NCBI GenBank assembly: GCA_027924585.1
Contig: BSBM01000597.1
Location: 2,398,001 to 2,462,000 of the forward strand
Length of the DNA stretch: 64,000 bases
Reading direction: 5' to 3'
From: Larix kaempferi
Taxonomy: Eukaryota; Streptophyta; Pinopsida; Pinales; Pinaceae
Under the pieces are notes generated by a model, which was not told where the DNA came from, ran no database searches, and worked only from the letters and a program-made list of their open reading frames with translations. The position numbers were made by a program, and so were the translations under genes. Each line of letters opens with the position of its first letter. The first letter of the stretch is position 1. This document shows, one piece after another, positions 12,928 to 22,415 of this stretch.

Positions 12928-15299
12928 ATGTTGGTTGTCTTGTGAGTTGTTTTTACTAGAATAAATTGTGCTGCTTTCGTTAGCTTATTTATCACCATCA
13001 TGATGGCATCATTTTGGGATCTTATCTTAGGAAACTTGGTAATAAAATCTATTGGTACCACATCCCACATCCACTCAGCTATTAGTAGTGGCTGCAATAA
13101 TCCCGGTGGATGCCAATGCTCAATTTTAACTTTATGGCATTCCAAGCACCTAGCTATGTATTCTGCAACATCATTCTTCATCCTTGGCCAATAATACTAC
13201 TTCTTTACTGATGCTATTGTATTTTGGTATCATGAATGTCCAGCATAGCCAATATCATGCATCTCTTTAAGAATTGTCTTTCTTAATTCTCCAGATTTGG
13301 GCACATAAATTCTATCTTTACGTCTGAGAATTCCATTTTCTTACAACCTATACTTTAAAAAAAAAAATTGGTATCTGCTGTTGTTTTGGACCTTCTCTCA
13401 GACCTTCTTTCGGACCTTCTTTTATCTTTCAAATCAAATGTACTTATAGTACTCATAGTTTCTATGTGCATCACATGCATCTTCCTACTAAGTGCATCTA
13501 CCACCTTGTTCTCTTTACCTTTGATGTGCTTGATGTCAAAGACATATTCATACAACAACTCCATCCATCTTCTTTGTCTTGCATTTAGATCGAGCTACTC
13601 AAATAAGTACTTAAAACCATTATGATTAATTCTTAGTTCAAATTTCTTACCCATCAAGTAATGTATCCACCTTTTTAGTGCATGCACAACATTTGAAAGT
13701 TATAAGTCATGAGTGGCACAGTTATGTTCATGTTGCTTCAAATTATGGATTCATAACTAATGACATGTCCACCTTGAGTTAATACCCCACCAATACCTTG
13801 TTTACATGCATCAGTGAATACTACAAATTTTTTATTAGGATCTATAGTCTTCAAGATTGGTGCCTTAGTAAGCATTTCCTTAAGCCTTTGAAAACATTCC
13901 TCACACCTAGAAGTCCATTCGAACTTCATACCCTTCTTTTCCAAGGATGTGATAGGATGAGCTAGCTTTGAAAACCCCTCGATGAATCTTCGATAATATC
14001 TTGCTAATCCCATGAAATATCTTACCTCGGACACATTTTTGGGTAATGACCATTCCATAATAACTCTTATCTTTTCAGGGTTTACTGAAATACCTTCCCC
14101 TGATACAATGTGTCCTAAGCAGTGGATCTTACTCTAATTAAAAGAACACTTACTTAACTTGGCATAGAGTCGGTGTTCTATGAGTACTTTCATTACTAAC
14201 CTTAGGTTCTCTTCATGCTATTTTTTTTGTCTTAGAATATATAAGGATGTCATCTAGGAATACAATCACAAAATTATCCAAATACCTCCTAAAGACTCCA
14301 TTCATCAAACACATGAAGGTTGCTAGTGCATTTGTTAATCCAAAATTTAGCATTGTAAACTCATAATGACCATATCTTGTTCTAAATGCTATCTTACTAA
14401 TATCTTCATTCTTAATTCTAACTTGGTGATAGCCTAATCTCAAATCTATTTTTGAAAACACTTTGATTCCTCTTATATGATCAAACAAGTCATCAATCCT
14501 TGGCAAGGGATACTTTCTTTTAATGGTTGCTTTGCTCAATTGTCTATAGTCTATGCAGAGTCTTAGAGTTCCGTCTTTATTTTCTACATACAACACTAGA
14601 TCTCCCCAAGATGAAACATTCGGTATTATGTAACCTTTCCTAAGTAACTCTTCCAACTACATTTGTAGCTCCTTCACCTCAGGAGTACTCATTCTATAGG
14701 GTGCCTTAGATGAAGGAACTACTCCTAGTACTAAGTCAATAGTGAATTCAATATCTCTCTTAGGTGGAATTCCTAGCAATTCTTGAAATATAACTGCAAA
14801 CTCTTGTAACACAGGGTAACCTTGCAATTTTTTCTCTCTTCCTTCTTTTGATTCTTCCACATGGTCTCCATACAACGGAAAATTTTTTGTAAGACACTTA
14901 TTTACTTACAAAGCCAAGATTTTCCTCAGGGATATAGGTCTAGGTATACCTTCGACTGTCACTCGGTTTTCCCCTTCATCCAAACATGTATAAGTTTTAT
15001 GACAATCAAGGATGACATGATGTGCATCCACCCAATCCATGCCACTCAATACATCTTAAGAACCTATAGGTATGATGTTTAAATTTGGAAATCTTTTTAG
15101 ACCATTCATTTCTAAAGGACACAATTCCTTACAAATTCAATGACTCTTCTCTCGGTACCAGTAGCTAACTGTACTAGGATTGTTGTCTCAATTTTACTTC
15201 TCTTTAAATAAAGTTTCTCAACTAAAAAAAGTGCATTGTAACTATTGCAAGCTCAAGAATCAATCAAGATAGATATAATTTTATTACCAATTTACCTAC
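12829..15299 (-). pseudogene. Ty3/gypsy element A, pol remnant (protease, RT, RNase H, partial integrase)
   Basis: Read on the minus strand this is a gypsy pol in standard order. Protease (15299 to about 15000) has ISILID then S-stop-A where DSGA is expected (TGA at 15253-15255). A pre-RT linker follows (14875-14657), then RT (14656-14213) with [20 protein letters not shown] and [10 protein letters not shown]. RNase H runs 14058-13355 with VVFTDACKQGIGGVL and GKENKVVDALSR. The integrase zinc finger to early core (13181-12925) has ARCLECHK and WMWDVVPIDFITKFP. The integrase frame runs into a 68-bp AT tract; homology with element B resumes beyond it to about 12829 and then stops, so the catalytic core and C terminus are absent. 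Its gag lies beyond the 7.1-kb insertion at 22416-23760. Confidence 0.85.
12857..12924. repeat. (AT)34 microsatellite inside gypsy A integrase
   Basis: A pure AT run of 68 bp. At the same place element B has only CATATATATATCTCC (about 29115), with matching integrase sequence on both sides of the tract in A and B. The tract therefore grew from a short AT stretch in the coding sequence and was not part of a separate insertion. Confidence 0.9.
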
Positions 15300-15304
15300 T
15301 ACCT
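15300..15304. repeat. 5-bp TSD, left copy (TACCT)
   Basis: TACCT stands directly outside the first base of the 7.1-kb element and is repeated at 22411-22415. Removing the element and one TACCT leaves the gag-to-protease reading frame of element A continuous, apart from an unrelated 1-nt deletion just beyond. Confidence 0.9.
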
Positions 15305-15320
15305 TGTTGTTGCAGCAACA
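15305..15320. repeat. Terminal palindrome, left end of 7.1-kb element
   Basis: TGTTGTTGCAGCAACA reads the same on both strands except for one T/G pair, and it begins exactly at the TSD boundary. Confidence 0.7.
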
Positions 15321-15529
15321 CCCCTCCCCAAAATTTTGTACATGTTGGGGCCCCTCCTGTATTTTTTGTAGAAAGTTTGCTTGAGAAGCCATCCCAGCCG
15401 TCCGCTCTGTTTTCAACATAAAATTTTGCTTCCCTGCTGAACGGCTTGCCGTCAATCCTTCCATGTTCTCCCCAGTGAGCCAAAAGGTAACTTAGTTTTT
15501 TGCCCAAACGTTTTGGAATAAGTCAGACT

Positions 15530-16795
15530 TTGTCCCGAAACGGCGGGAGTCAAACGTCCAACCTTTTCGAAAGGAGGACTTAGATTTTCTTTGTCAAAAT
15601 CCACGGGAGCCATTGGGCAAAACCACCCGAAACGGCGGAAGCTTTCGATCAAGTCTTCCGCGACCACGAAAAGTTCGCGTTGTTCTCCCGAAACGGCAAG
15701 GAATTCAACAAAACCACCCGAAACGGCGGAACAATTCAGCTCTGTCTCCCGAAACGACGGAAGCAATCCGGATAAACTCGCCGAAATAACACCAAGGAAT
15801 TCAGCATTTTCTTCCGAAGTAAAAGACTTAGAAAATTTTCAATCATTGCTTCTGCGGAACGGTCCCAGCTCCGAAACGACTTAGCTCCCGAAACGGCGGA
15901 GCCTTTCACTCAAACCTCCCGCAACCGCGGAAAAGTTCCGGCTTTCCTCCCGAAACGGCGGGACTCATTCGCCTTAGTCTCCCGAAAAGGACTTAGATTT
16001 CCTTCCGATTAGAAAATGCAGGAACGAAGGACTTAAAGAATTTTTTAGTTTCAACCTTCCGCTACGGCGGGGAAATTAAGTGAACCCCCCCGAAACGGCG
16101 AGAGTTTTCGTTGAACCCTTCCGCAACGGCGGGAGCTTTCGTAAAATCCTTCCGCAACGGCGGGGGAATTCAGGGAACCCTTCCGAAACCGCGGAAACCG
16201 CCGCGATATCTTCCTAAAAGAAACTAGGCGGAAACTTTTGATGAAACCTTTCCGAAACGGCGGAAGCCATCCCCATAAGTCCCGCGGGGAGAATTAACGA
16301 TCGCCTTCCGAAACCATGAAAAGGACTTAGAGTTTTCTCAAGAAGCTGTCGCGGAGGCCTTCAGCTTTTGCTCCCGAAACGCGGAAGCCTTCGGGCTACC
16401 CTTCCGAAACAGCAGAGGCCAATCGCTTACCCCGTTCGGCAAAGGGACTCCGAAACGATCCCGGGTGAATTTGCGGAAAATATAAGTTTTGCTCCCGAAA
16501 CGGCGGAAGCCATTCCCAATAGCTTTCCGAAACGAGCGGGAGCCTTCGCCGAACCTTCCCGAAAAGATCAACGAGACTTTGAAATTTTGGATCGCGGAAG
16601 CTTTCGCAAAAGTCTTCCGAAAATACCGGGAGCATTCGCTATATCGTCCCGAAAGGGCGGAAGCTTTGACGTTACCCGTCCGCTACGCGGCGGTCTCTCG
16701 CGGAAGGCCTCGAGCTTCCTTTCCGTAGTAAGCCCCGAAACGTCGAAAGCTTTCATTGAATCCTTCCGCAACGGCGGATACAATTCGCGACCTGG
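15530..16795. repeat. GC-rich array of palindromic CTTCCG-n6-CGGAAG repeats
   Basis: A core of YTYCCGAAACGGCGGRAGC, or close variants (CCGCAACGG, CCGAAACCG), recurs more than 25 times at a spacing of about 30-40 bp. Good copies start near 15535, 15626, 15719, 15887, 15946, 16082, 16115, 16246, 16491, 16522 and 16762. The core can pair with itself (CTTCCG/CGGAAG around AAACGG). The sequence between cores varies, so this is not a simple satellite. The block ends about 120 bp upstream of a TATA box, so it may be an enhancer-like or protein-binding array. CpG sites are dense. The many overlapping ORFs here on both strands come from composition and are not genes. Confidence 0.75.
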
Positions 16796-16902
16796 CCCCG
16801 CGAATGACGGTTGCACGAAAACCGAGGTGCTCTGACGTGACCGCTACGCGCGGCGAATTTAAACCCCGTTGTAAATACGCCACCTACCGAATTAAAAGCT
16901 CA

Positions 16903-16924
16903 CACGTGCCCAGTCTATATAAAA
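16903..16924 (+). promoter_or_regulatory. Predicted promoter: G-box and TATA box
   Basis: CACGTG (16903-16908) is followed a few bases later by CTATATAAAA (16915-16924), about 1 kb upstream of the long ORF. The TATA box would place transcription start near 16950. This is inferred from sequence only. Confidence 0.55.
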
Positions 16925-17058
16925 TGCGGTGAGGGGCTCGACCAATCCACCATTGTTTTGAATCGGCCAACGACGTGCGATACCGTGCAAACCGCTCCAG
17001 CTCACCTCGCGCATCCGTGCTCGCAGCCACCTCGCTCAAGCAATCCTCACGGTGCCAG

Positions 17059-17904
17059 GTAGGATCTTGACCTTGTTTTTCACTACTGAGTTGTCCTTTT
17101 GGGGAAAACAGTGATTTTAGTGGGGTTTTGACGGGAGAAACACCCGTTAAGGGCTATGTTTTGCCCGTCAGGAACAATGAACGGGGTTTTCATTATACAT
17201 AATCGTCATAGGCCTTCCTGAAAAAAGTTATATTTTATGTTGGTAGGTGCGGGCGGTTAACCATGCCCTGTTTTGTTTTAAACCCCGGGCCGCGCCCCTC
17301 GTCGTGGGTTAAGTTATCGAAACCCTATGGGCTTTCCATGTCCCGGACCGTTAACTCGGACTTAGGACCCTGGGCCCTTTTCAATAAGCCCCAGCCCCTA
17401 CACGCGAAGCCGAAGCCCGTAAGCGTTTAAGCCACGAGAGCCAAAACTTAAAGTCGCAGCCGCCCTAGCTCTCCCCATCAGCATATCCCCGGCGCCGTTA
17501 CCTTCGCTCGGACTAAAATATCCCGTATTGACTCGGCGAGTGGCCGCACGTGACGATAGCATTCAAAGCCCTCACCGAGTCAACCCGCGTCTTCCCCGCC
17601 ATCGACCTCTCCAACCGCATCCATAACGAAGTACATCCCCTTCCGCGAGGCGGAACCGAAAGCCAATTGCTCCCGCGAATCGCCTATCGGTCCAATAAAA
17701 CCAATACCTTCCGCAACATAGCTTATCCCATACTCGTCTTTTAAGAGCTTCAAATGTTTCAATGTGTGTCTTATGATTAAAATAATGTTTTGCTTCCTTA
17801 ATATTTGCTTCATTGATTTATCTCATTAAAACGATGTTGCTCTCGGCTAAAACCATACAACCTGTTGCTCAAACTCATGATGAATTGTATATGGATGTTA
17901 TCAG
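17059..17904 (+). other. Predicted intron in the 5' UTR of the 976-codon gene
   Basis: A donor-like CCAG/GTAGGATC at 17058/17059 and an acceptor-like GTTATCAG/GG at 17904/17905 enclose 846 bp. The acceptor is 12 bp before the ATG at 17917. Such an intron would join the region after the TATA box directly to the start codon. There is no transcript evidence. Confidence 0.35.
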
Positions 17905-17916
17905 GGATAATTCAAG

Positions 17917-20847
17917 ATGCCGAAACCCAGTAAGAAGAAGGCGAAGATGACAGAAAAGAAACCTGCTCCTCCTAAGATTGAAACCTCGCTCCAGGACACC
18001 AGGTGCACCACTGGTGTCCCTCCAGAAATTAGATGGGATGACATATACAGAATGATCAGGGACCAAGAGATCCCAGATATGTTGCTGGAAGAGGCACCGA
18101 TCTATCAAAATATCAGAGCCTCAGGCATAACTAGAGCCGCTACCCGCCCTGAGCTATTCCCCTGTGCTGAGGTGATCGGGTGGATCCTCCAACATGCAGA
18201 TGCTGATGGGAGAGTGATAAATGACAGCAGGAAAGTGGCTATTGCTTCGTTTCAACCCGCATATGTTGCGGCGGCCTACAGGTTTCCCCGTGTCCAACAA
18301 GCTCTGACTGATGAATGGTTGGGCCAGATGGATAACGTCGAGATGGCCAAGAAGCTATTGAGGGGAGGGAAGCATTTGAGAAAGAAGGGAAATGACGAAT
18401 ATGACGTGCAGAATCTGAGGGCCCCTTACAGATTGATCGCTTTAATGCTATGCAGAATATTCGGCATGCCGGATGGCACAGTATACAAGATTCAGTGGGT
18501 CCCTATCATTCACTATGTGGCATTTCAGGGGACAGTGTTTGACTGGGCCACTATCTTGTCAGATAGTCTGGCCTCAATGATAAGTGCTGCTAAACCCGGG
18601 CTGGCCTCGAAGAAGGCTGAATTCTTCATGTCCTCATACCTGATAGATTGTATCTTGGCCAAGATAGAGTTCCCCGGATTGGGGTGTACATGGGATAGGG
18701 CCACAACCCCGGTCTACACTGCATTCAAGATGTTGTGGGCTCAGAATTACAAGCCCAGCTACAAACTCATCTGTGAGGGGTTCATCATGCCCCTATACGA
18801 GAAAATGTTCAAGGAAGAACCAAGTTGCCTGTCACAAAACGCTTTGGAAGTCCTTGAGGATTATGGGGACTTCTACTTTTCAGAACAAGGTACCTACTTG
18901 AGAATGTTCGGAGGGACTAAAGCCCCATACATATTGCCGCAGTATGCCACAGACTATGTGGTGCTCAAGGAAGCAGTAAGACAACTCTTCTTGGATGGGA
19001 TTGGAGCATTCCTCCACAAGCTACACAAGGCTTCCTTTCCCCCCCTACCTTTCTGCGTAGGTGCTTACAAGTTTTCAGGGGTGGCCTCCGCCGATGAATT
19101 TGTTCAAGAGTTGAGGGCCTTCCATTTCGGTGAGGTCATCTTCCACAGGAACGACAGAAAGGGTAAAGTGGCCGAGCATTGCAAGGGGAACTATGCTAAC
19201 TTCGAATACTCCCACTACCCCGATGCCGAGGAGGAAGCATTCAGAGGCATCAGCAACATGACTGAGCTAAGGATCTGTCTCCAAAGTACTGGAGCGAGCT
19301 CTAGCTCAACCAAAGCCCAGAAGACCATCCAGCAAAAGGAGAACGAAGCCAAGGATGCCCGGGCTCAGGAAGAGCTCAGATTAAGAGAAGAGGCAAGGTT
19401 GCAAAAGGAAGCCGAGGAGGCAAGAAAGCTACAAGAGGCTGAGAATGAAAGACTGCGGAAGGAGGCTGAAGAAGCCCAAAAGCAGAGAGAAGCAGAAATT
19501 GAGCAAGCTGAAGCAAGGAAGAAGGCGGAGGAAGAATTGAAGGCAAGAGAAGATGCCCAGGTAGGTGGGTCCGGTGCGCAGGACATGGAGATAGACACCT
19601 CTCAGGCAGGTGGCTCTAGTACCCAAAAGGAAGGGACAGACCCCGCTCAGGAAGTCCGGACCCCACCTATGGAAGAAGACATAGACATCATAAACCGACC
19701 AATTGTACCGTACACTCCATCTGGGAAGCGTACGGTGTCCAAATGGAATGAGTTTGTCTATGACAAGAAAAGAAAAACAATGGTCCTCCAATCAGAAGAG
19801 AGGATTAAAAGTCCCTTCCATGATGACATAGTTACTCGCCGAGAGGTCGTTGTCATGCAAAACACAGACGCAGATCCCATCGCCATGGCATCCGCAGCTA
19901 TAGCAACAGCACAGGCATCATTTTCCAATGTAGGGGTTATAGTCAAAGAAAATATATTGACAAAGAAGAGAGCACGTACCCTGCAACAAAATGTGGCTAA
20001 TGAGCAAGCCCAAAGAGACCTGATAGTAAATAAATACAATTGCTTGTACGCTGAGCACAAGGAGTTGGCAAACAAGTACAGCTACCTGGAGGAGGAAAAG
20101 GACCAGCTAGCACTCCAAATAATGATTGCAGAAGCAGAGAAGAGTGGAGCAGAAGAAAAGGCTTCCCAGCTAGAAACAGACAAGCAAGCATTAGCTGAGC
20201 GTTTAGAGCAAGCGGAAGGCAGAACCTTGGACATGTCCCCCTTCCACGAGCTGTCATGCAATATACTACAGCAAGTGCATGGCTCTCAAGAGCTAATCAC
20301 TGATGAGGTATGCAAACTCAAGGCCATGACGGTTAGGCTAAAGGAGGTGAATGCGGAAGCCCACAGGCTCAAGGCTAAGAATACCCGTGTCAAAGCAAAT
20401 GTCATAAGTCAGATGGCATGGAGGGAAGGGAAAGGAGGTTTCCCCCCGCATCTTCCTTTCAAGACCGTGGAAGATTTTAATGAAGATATAGCCTTGTTGG
20501 AGTTTGGCCGGAACTGTGCCAATAAGCTGATGGCCAGTGTGCAGAAGACCACAGATAGAATCAACAACCTGTACCAAAAGCTCAAAGGTGTCCATGATAA
20601 CTGCTCATTAAGTTTCCCTCAGACCCTAGAAGACTTCCCGGGAAAGGAGCAGCGGTTATCTCAACTGAAAGAAGAGCTAGGCGTCCAGATGGAGTATGTG
20701 AAAAGCATTGATGTCCTTGCCATGGATGATCTCCAACATTACATCGGTTCATCAACACTTCACAACCATCTGCTGAAGGAAACATATCAAGTTGCTGAAG
20801 CAGAAGTACAAAGCATTAAAATAGAGCTCGGGAAGAATGTAACTTGA
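17917..20847 (+). CDS. 976-aa protein, resembles 'putative plant transposon protein' family
   Basis: This is a fully open frame starting at ATG 17917 and ending TGA 20845-20847, in a visibly more GC-rich context than its neighbours. The N terminus is lysine-rich (KPSKKKAK), a possible nuclear signal. Residues about 60-450 form a globular part. Its segment around 165-225 (NLRAPYRLIALMLCRIFG, then an IIHYVAF block and the SYLIDCILAKI helix) resembles the plant 'putative plant transposon protein' domain often found in retroelement-like genes; I judge this from memory of the pattern only. Residues about 468-550 are a charged Glu/Lys/Ala/Arg coiled coil. A Ser/Pro/Asp linker follows, then a second coiled coil (about 690-775) and a helical C terminus. 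I see no RT, integrase, protease or DDE motif. It is the only gene of the element. An intact frame suggests recent activity or selection. A structural or DNA-binding role is possible but not shown. Confidence 0.8.
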   Translation: MPKPSKKKAKMTEKKPAPPKIETSLQDTRCTTGVPPEIRWDDIYRMIRDQEIPDMLLEEAPIYQNIRASGITRAATRPELFPCAEVIGWILQHADADGRVINDSRKVAIASFQPAYVAAAYRFPRVQQALTDEWLGQMDNVEMAKKLLRGGKHLRKKGNDEYDVQNLRAPYRLIALMLCRIFGMPDGTVYKIQWVPIIHYVAFQGTVFDWATILSDSLASMISAAKPGLASKKAEFFMSSYLIDCILAKIEFPGLGCTWDRATTPVYTAFKMLWAQNYKPSYKLICEGFIMPLYEKMFKEEPSCLSQNALEVLEDYGDFYFSEQGTYLRMFGGTKAPYILPQYATDYVVLKEAVRQLFLDGIGAFLHKLHKASFPPLPFCVGAYKFSGVASADEFVQELRAFHFGEVIFHRNDRKGKVAEHCKGNYANFEYSHYPDAEEEAFRGISNMTELRICLQSTGASSSSTKAQKTIQQKENEAKDARAQEELRLREEARLQKEAEEARKLQEAENERLRKEAEEAQKQREAEIEQAEARKKAEEELKAREDAQVGGSGAQDMEIDTSQAGGSSTQKEGTDPAQEVRTPPMEEDIDIINRPIVPYTPSGKRTVSKWNEFVYDKKRKTMVLQSEERIKSPFHDDIVTRREVVVMQNTDADPIAMASAAIATAQASFSNVGVIVKENILTKKRARTLQQNVANEQAQRDLIVNKYNCLYAEHKELANKYSYLEEEKDQLALQIMIAEAEKSGAEEKASQLETDKQALAERLEQAEGRTLDMSPFHELSCNILQQVHGSQELITDEVCKLKAMTVRLKEVNAEAHRLKAKNTRVKANVISQMAWREGKGGFPPHLPFKTVEDFNEDIALLEFGRNCANKLMASVQKTTDRINNLYQKLKGVHDNCSLSFPQTLEDFPGKEQRLSQLKEELGVQMEYVKSIDVLAMDDLQHYIGSSTLHNHLLKETYQVAEAEVQSIKIELGKNVT

Positions 20848-21140
20848 AAATCCTGTTTCCTGCTGCAGCAAACATAATCATAAGGGATACAGGTGTGTGG
20901 CACAACTACATAGAAGAGGAGGTCAGGAAAGCTACAGCAGCAGCAGAAGCATCAGTAGATCCGGCAGCCCCTCTCCCAGCAGCCTCTTCCCCAGCAATGG
21001 CAGAAAGTCTGGCCAGTCCCATTCCCCCTTCCCAATTAGGAGCAGCATCAGCAGGGGATTCGAGGACCTCTTCCCAGGCAGCATCAGTAACCATCAACTT
21101 GGGCGACCCTTTGCCAGGAGAAGCTCACGCACAGGAATGA
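20844..21140 (+). other. 98-codon Ala-rich reading frame overlapping the stop of the 976-codon ORF (-1 frame)
   Basis: The open frame starts at TTG 20844, overlaps the stop of the long ORF by four bases and ends at TGA 21138-21140. It lies in the -1 frame and has no ATG at its start. It encodes an Ala/Ser/Pro-rich tail. It might be expressed by frameshifting or splicing, or be a remnant of a longer C terminus lost by a 1-nt indel. No classic slippery heptamer is visible at the overlap, so expression is doubtful. Confidence 0.25.
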
Positions 21141-22410
21141 AGAAGCTGAATTCAGTGAGCCACTCTTTTCAGCCAGACACGTGCCCAGCAGGGAACGCTT
21201 TGAGTTTAGCAAATTTTCTGTTATATGTAAGGCGTAAGCCGTGGGACAGCTGTCCATATTTTTTTGTCAAAATTTTTTTGTAAATGAAGTGGCCATTTTG
21301 GTGATCGATTATATTAGAAATCCCTGTAAATGACAGCAGGGGGATGCTAGGTGTCGGCCCAGAGGGCAAATTTTGTAACTATAAATAGGAGCCTAGAAGA
21401 GAACCAAAGGAGGGCTTTTTGGCAGGGAATGAAATTTTTTGGGCAAATGATATGAGCTATCTTGTATCGGCTCTGTAAATTGAAATTTTCTAATAGAAGC
21501 CACGGGAGATGAACGTTTTGCTTGGAATGTTGGGTTGCTTTATGTTGGACTATTCTAATGACTGCAATTCTGCAATGTGAGATCATTCTTGACTTCTGAA
21601 TTATTTCTTTGTATTAATGATTTTGCTCTTATCTATGCATGCGTTCTCTCTATTTCATGAACAATGAATGCGTTCCATATTAAATCAGGAGCTATCTGCT
21701 GATACTTTTATCATTGCTGTAGATTTTTTCTTTTAGATCGAATGGCTAACTGTTCTTTCTTCTGGATAATTCGTATGGCTCATTGTTCAAGCTTTTAATT
21801 GCTCCTTGCAGGGATCTTTTAGTTTAATTCTAGTTTCGTTGTATCTAGATCTGTTTCTTTATTCTTGTTGTGTAGATTAAATAATTTTGATTTCTTCTGT
21901 TCATAAGCAGTAGATACGTTCTGTAAGTCTCATTTCAGATCTGTTTCTTTATCCTTTAACGTTCCTCTGTTTTCTGAGCAATAGATGCGTTCCATTTTGA
22001 ATGGGAAGCTATCTTCTCAAGATCCTCATCTCGCTGTAGCTATGACCGTGAGAAATAATAGCTATCTGTTCGTTACTTATGATAATCTGCTACAGCTGAT
22101 TGCTCTCCCCTGAAGCGTGTTCCCCTGCAAGGATAGATAGATGTGTTCCTGTTTCTAGATTTAGATCTGTTTCAGTTGCATTTAGACTAAGTATAATTTA
22201 GGCATGTGCATCTCATATAAAACACATAAAATCCAAAAGAAAGGTGGATCAGGCCATAACCGGTAGAATAGGATTTAAGTTCCAAAACCACGGTTGCCGG
22301 AACCGCTAACCGGACGGATTCCCCACACCAAACGGGAGATAGTCTAATTGGGACCGTCTCTCGGGGAGAATCCCTTTCTGATTGATGCTACGATATCCGA
22401 GGCATCAACA
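21141..22410 (+). other. 3' non-coding part of the 7.1-kb element
   Basis: There is no gene here. A TATA-like CTATAAATAG at 21379-21388 could be a second, unrelated promoter signal or chance. A phrase with ATGCGTTCC and GGAGCTATCT/GGAAGCTATCT occurs near 21643-21710 and again near 21958-22020, with AGATCTGTTTCTTTAT at about 21848 and 21938, so the region is partly built of diverged direct repeats. The last 30 bp form the terminal hairpin. Confidence 0.5.
22382..22408. repeat. Terminal hairpin, right end of 7.1-kb element
   Basis: TTGATGC (22382-22388) pairs with GCATCAA (22402-22408) around a 13-nt loop, ending two bases (CA) before the boundary. Confidence 0.65.
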
Positions 22411-22415
22411 TACCT
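22411..22415. repeat. 5-bp TSD, right copy (TACCT)
   Basis: This is identical to 15300-15304 and directly follows the last base (CAACA) of the 7.1-kb element. Confidence 0.9.

Larger units (their letters stand above)
15305..22410 (+). mobile_element. 7106-bp element of uncertain class with an intact 976-codon ORF
   Basis: The ends are fixed by the TACCT duplication and by the frame of the interrupted gypsy. It begins TGTTGTTGCAGCAACA and ends GGCATCAACA, so its termini are TG...CA and form a short imperfect inverted repeat (TGTTGTTGC against TGTTGATGC). By eye the first and last kilobases share no direct repeat, so it does not look like a normal LTR retrotransposon. Each end can fold: a 16-bp near-palindrome at 15305-15320 and a 7-bp stem with 13-nt loop at 22382-22408. 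Inside are a GC-rich palindromic repeat array, a G-box and TATA box, a predicted 5' UTR intron, the long ORF and a 1.3-kb AT-richer 3' part. I see no RT, integrase or DDE transposase. It could be a non-autonomous element mobilised in trans, or an LTR element whose LTRs have been replaced. Confidence 0.8.

Noticed and set aside
12743-13181. Long ORFs rich in Ile-Tyr on both strands
   Set aside because: They are translations of AT microsatellites fused to integrase remnants, not genes.
15452-16883. Many overlapping ORFs of 66-155 codons on both strands
   Set aside because: They come from the GC-rich palindromic array, which lacks stop codons; none has a domain, and frames overlap in all phases.
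17917-20847. Reading the 976-codon gene as an ordinary host gene
   Set aside because: It sits wholly inside an element delimited by a 5-bp TSD within a gypsy gag-pol.
20897-21283. Ser/Arg-rich 128-codon ORF, looks like an SR protein
   Set aside because: Shadow frame of the Ala/Ser-rich stretch after the 976-codon gene; no RNA-binding domain.
15305-22410. Calling it a standard LTR retrotransposon
   Set aside because: TG...CA ends and TSD fit, but by eye I found no terminal direct repeat, primer site or polypurine tract.
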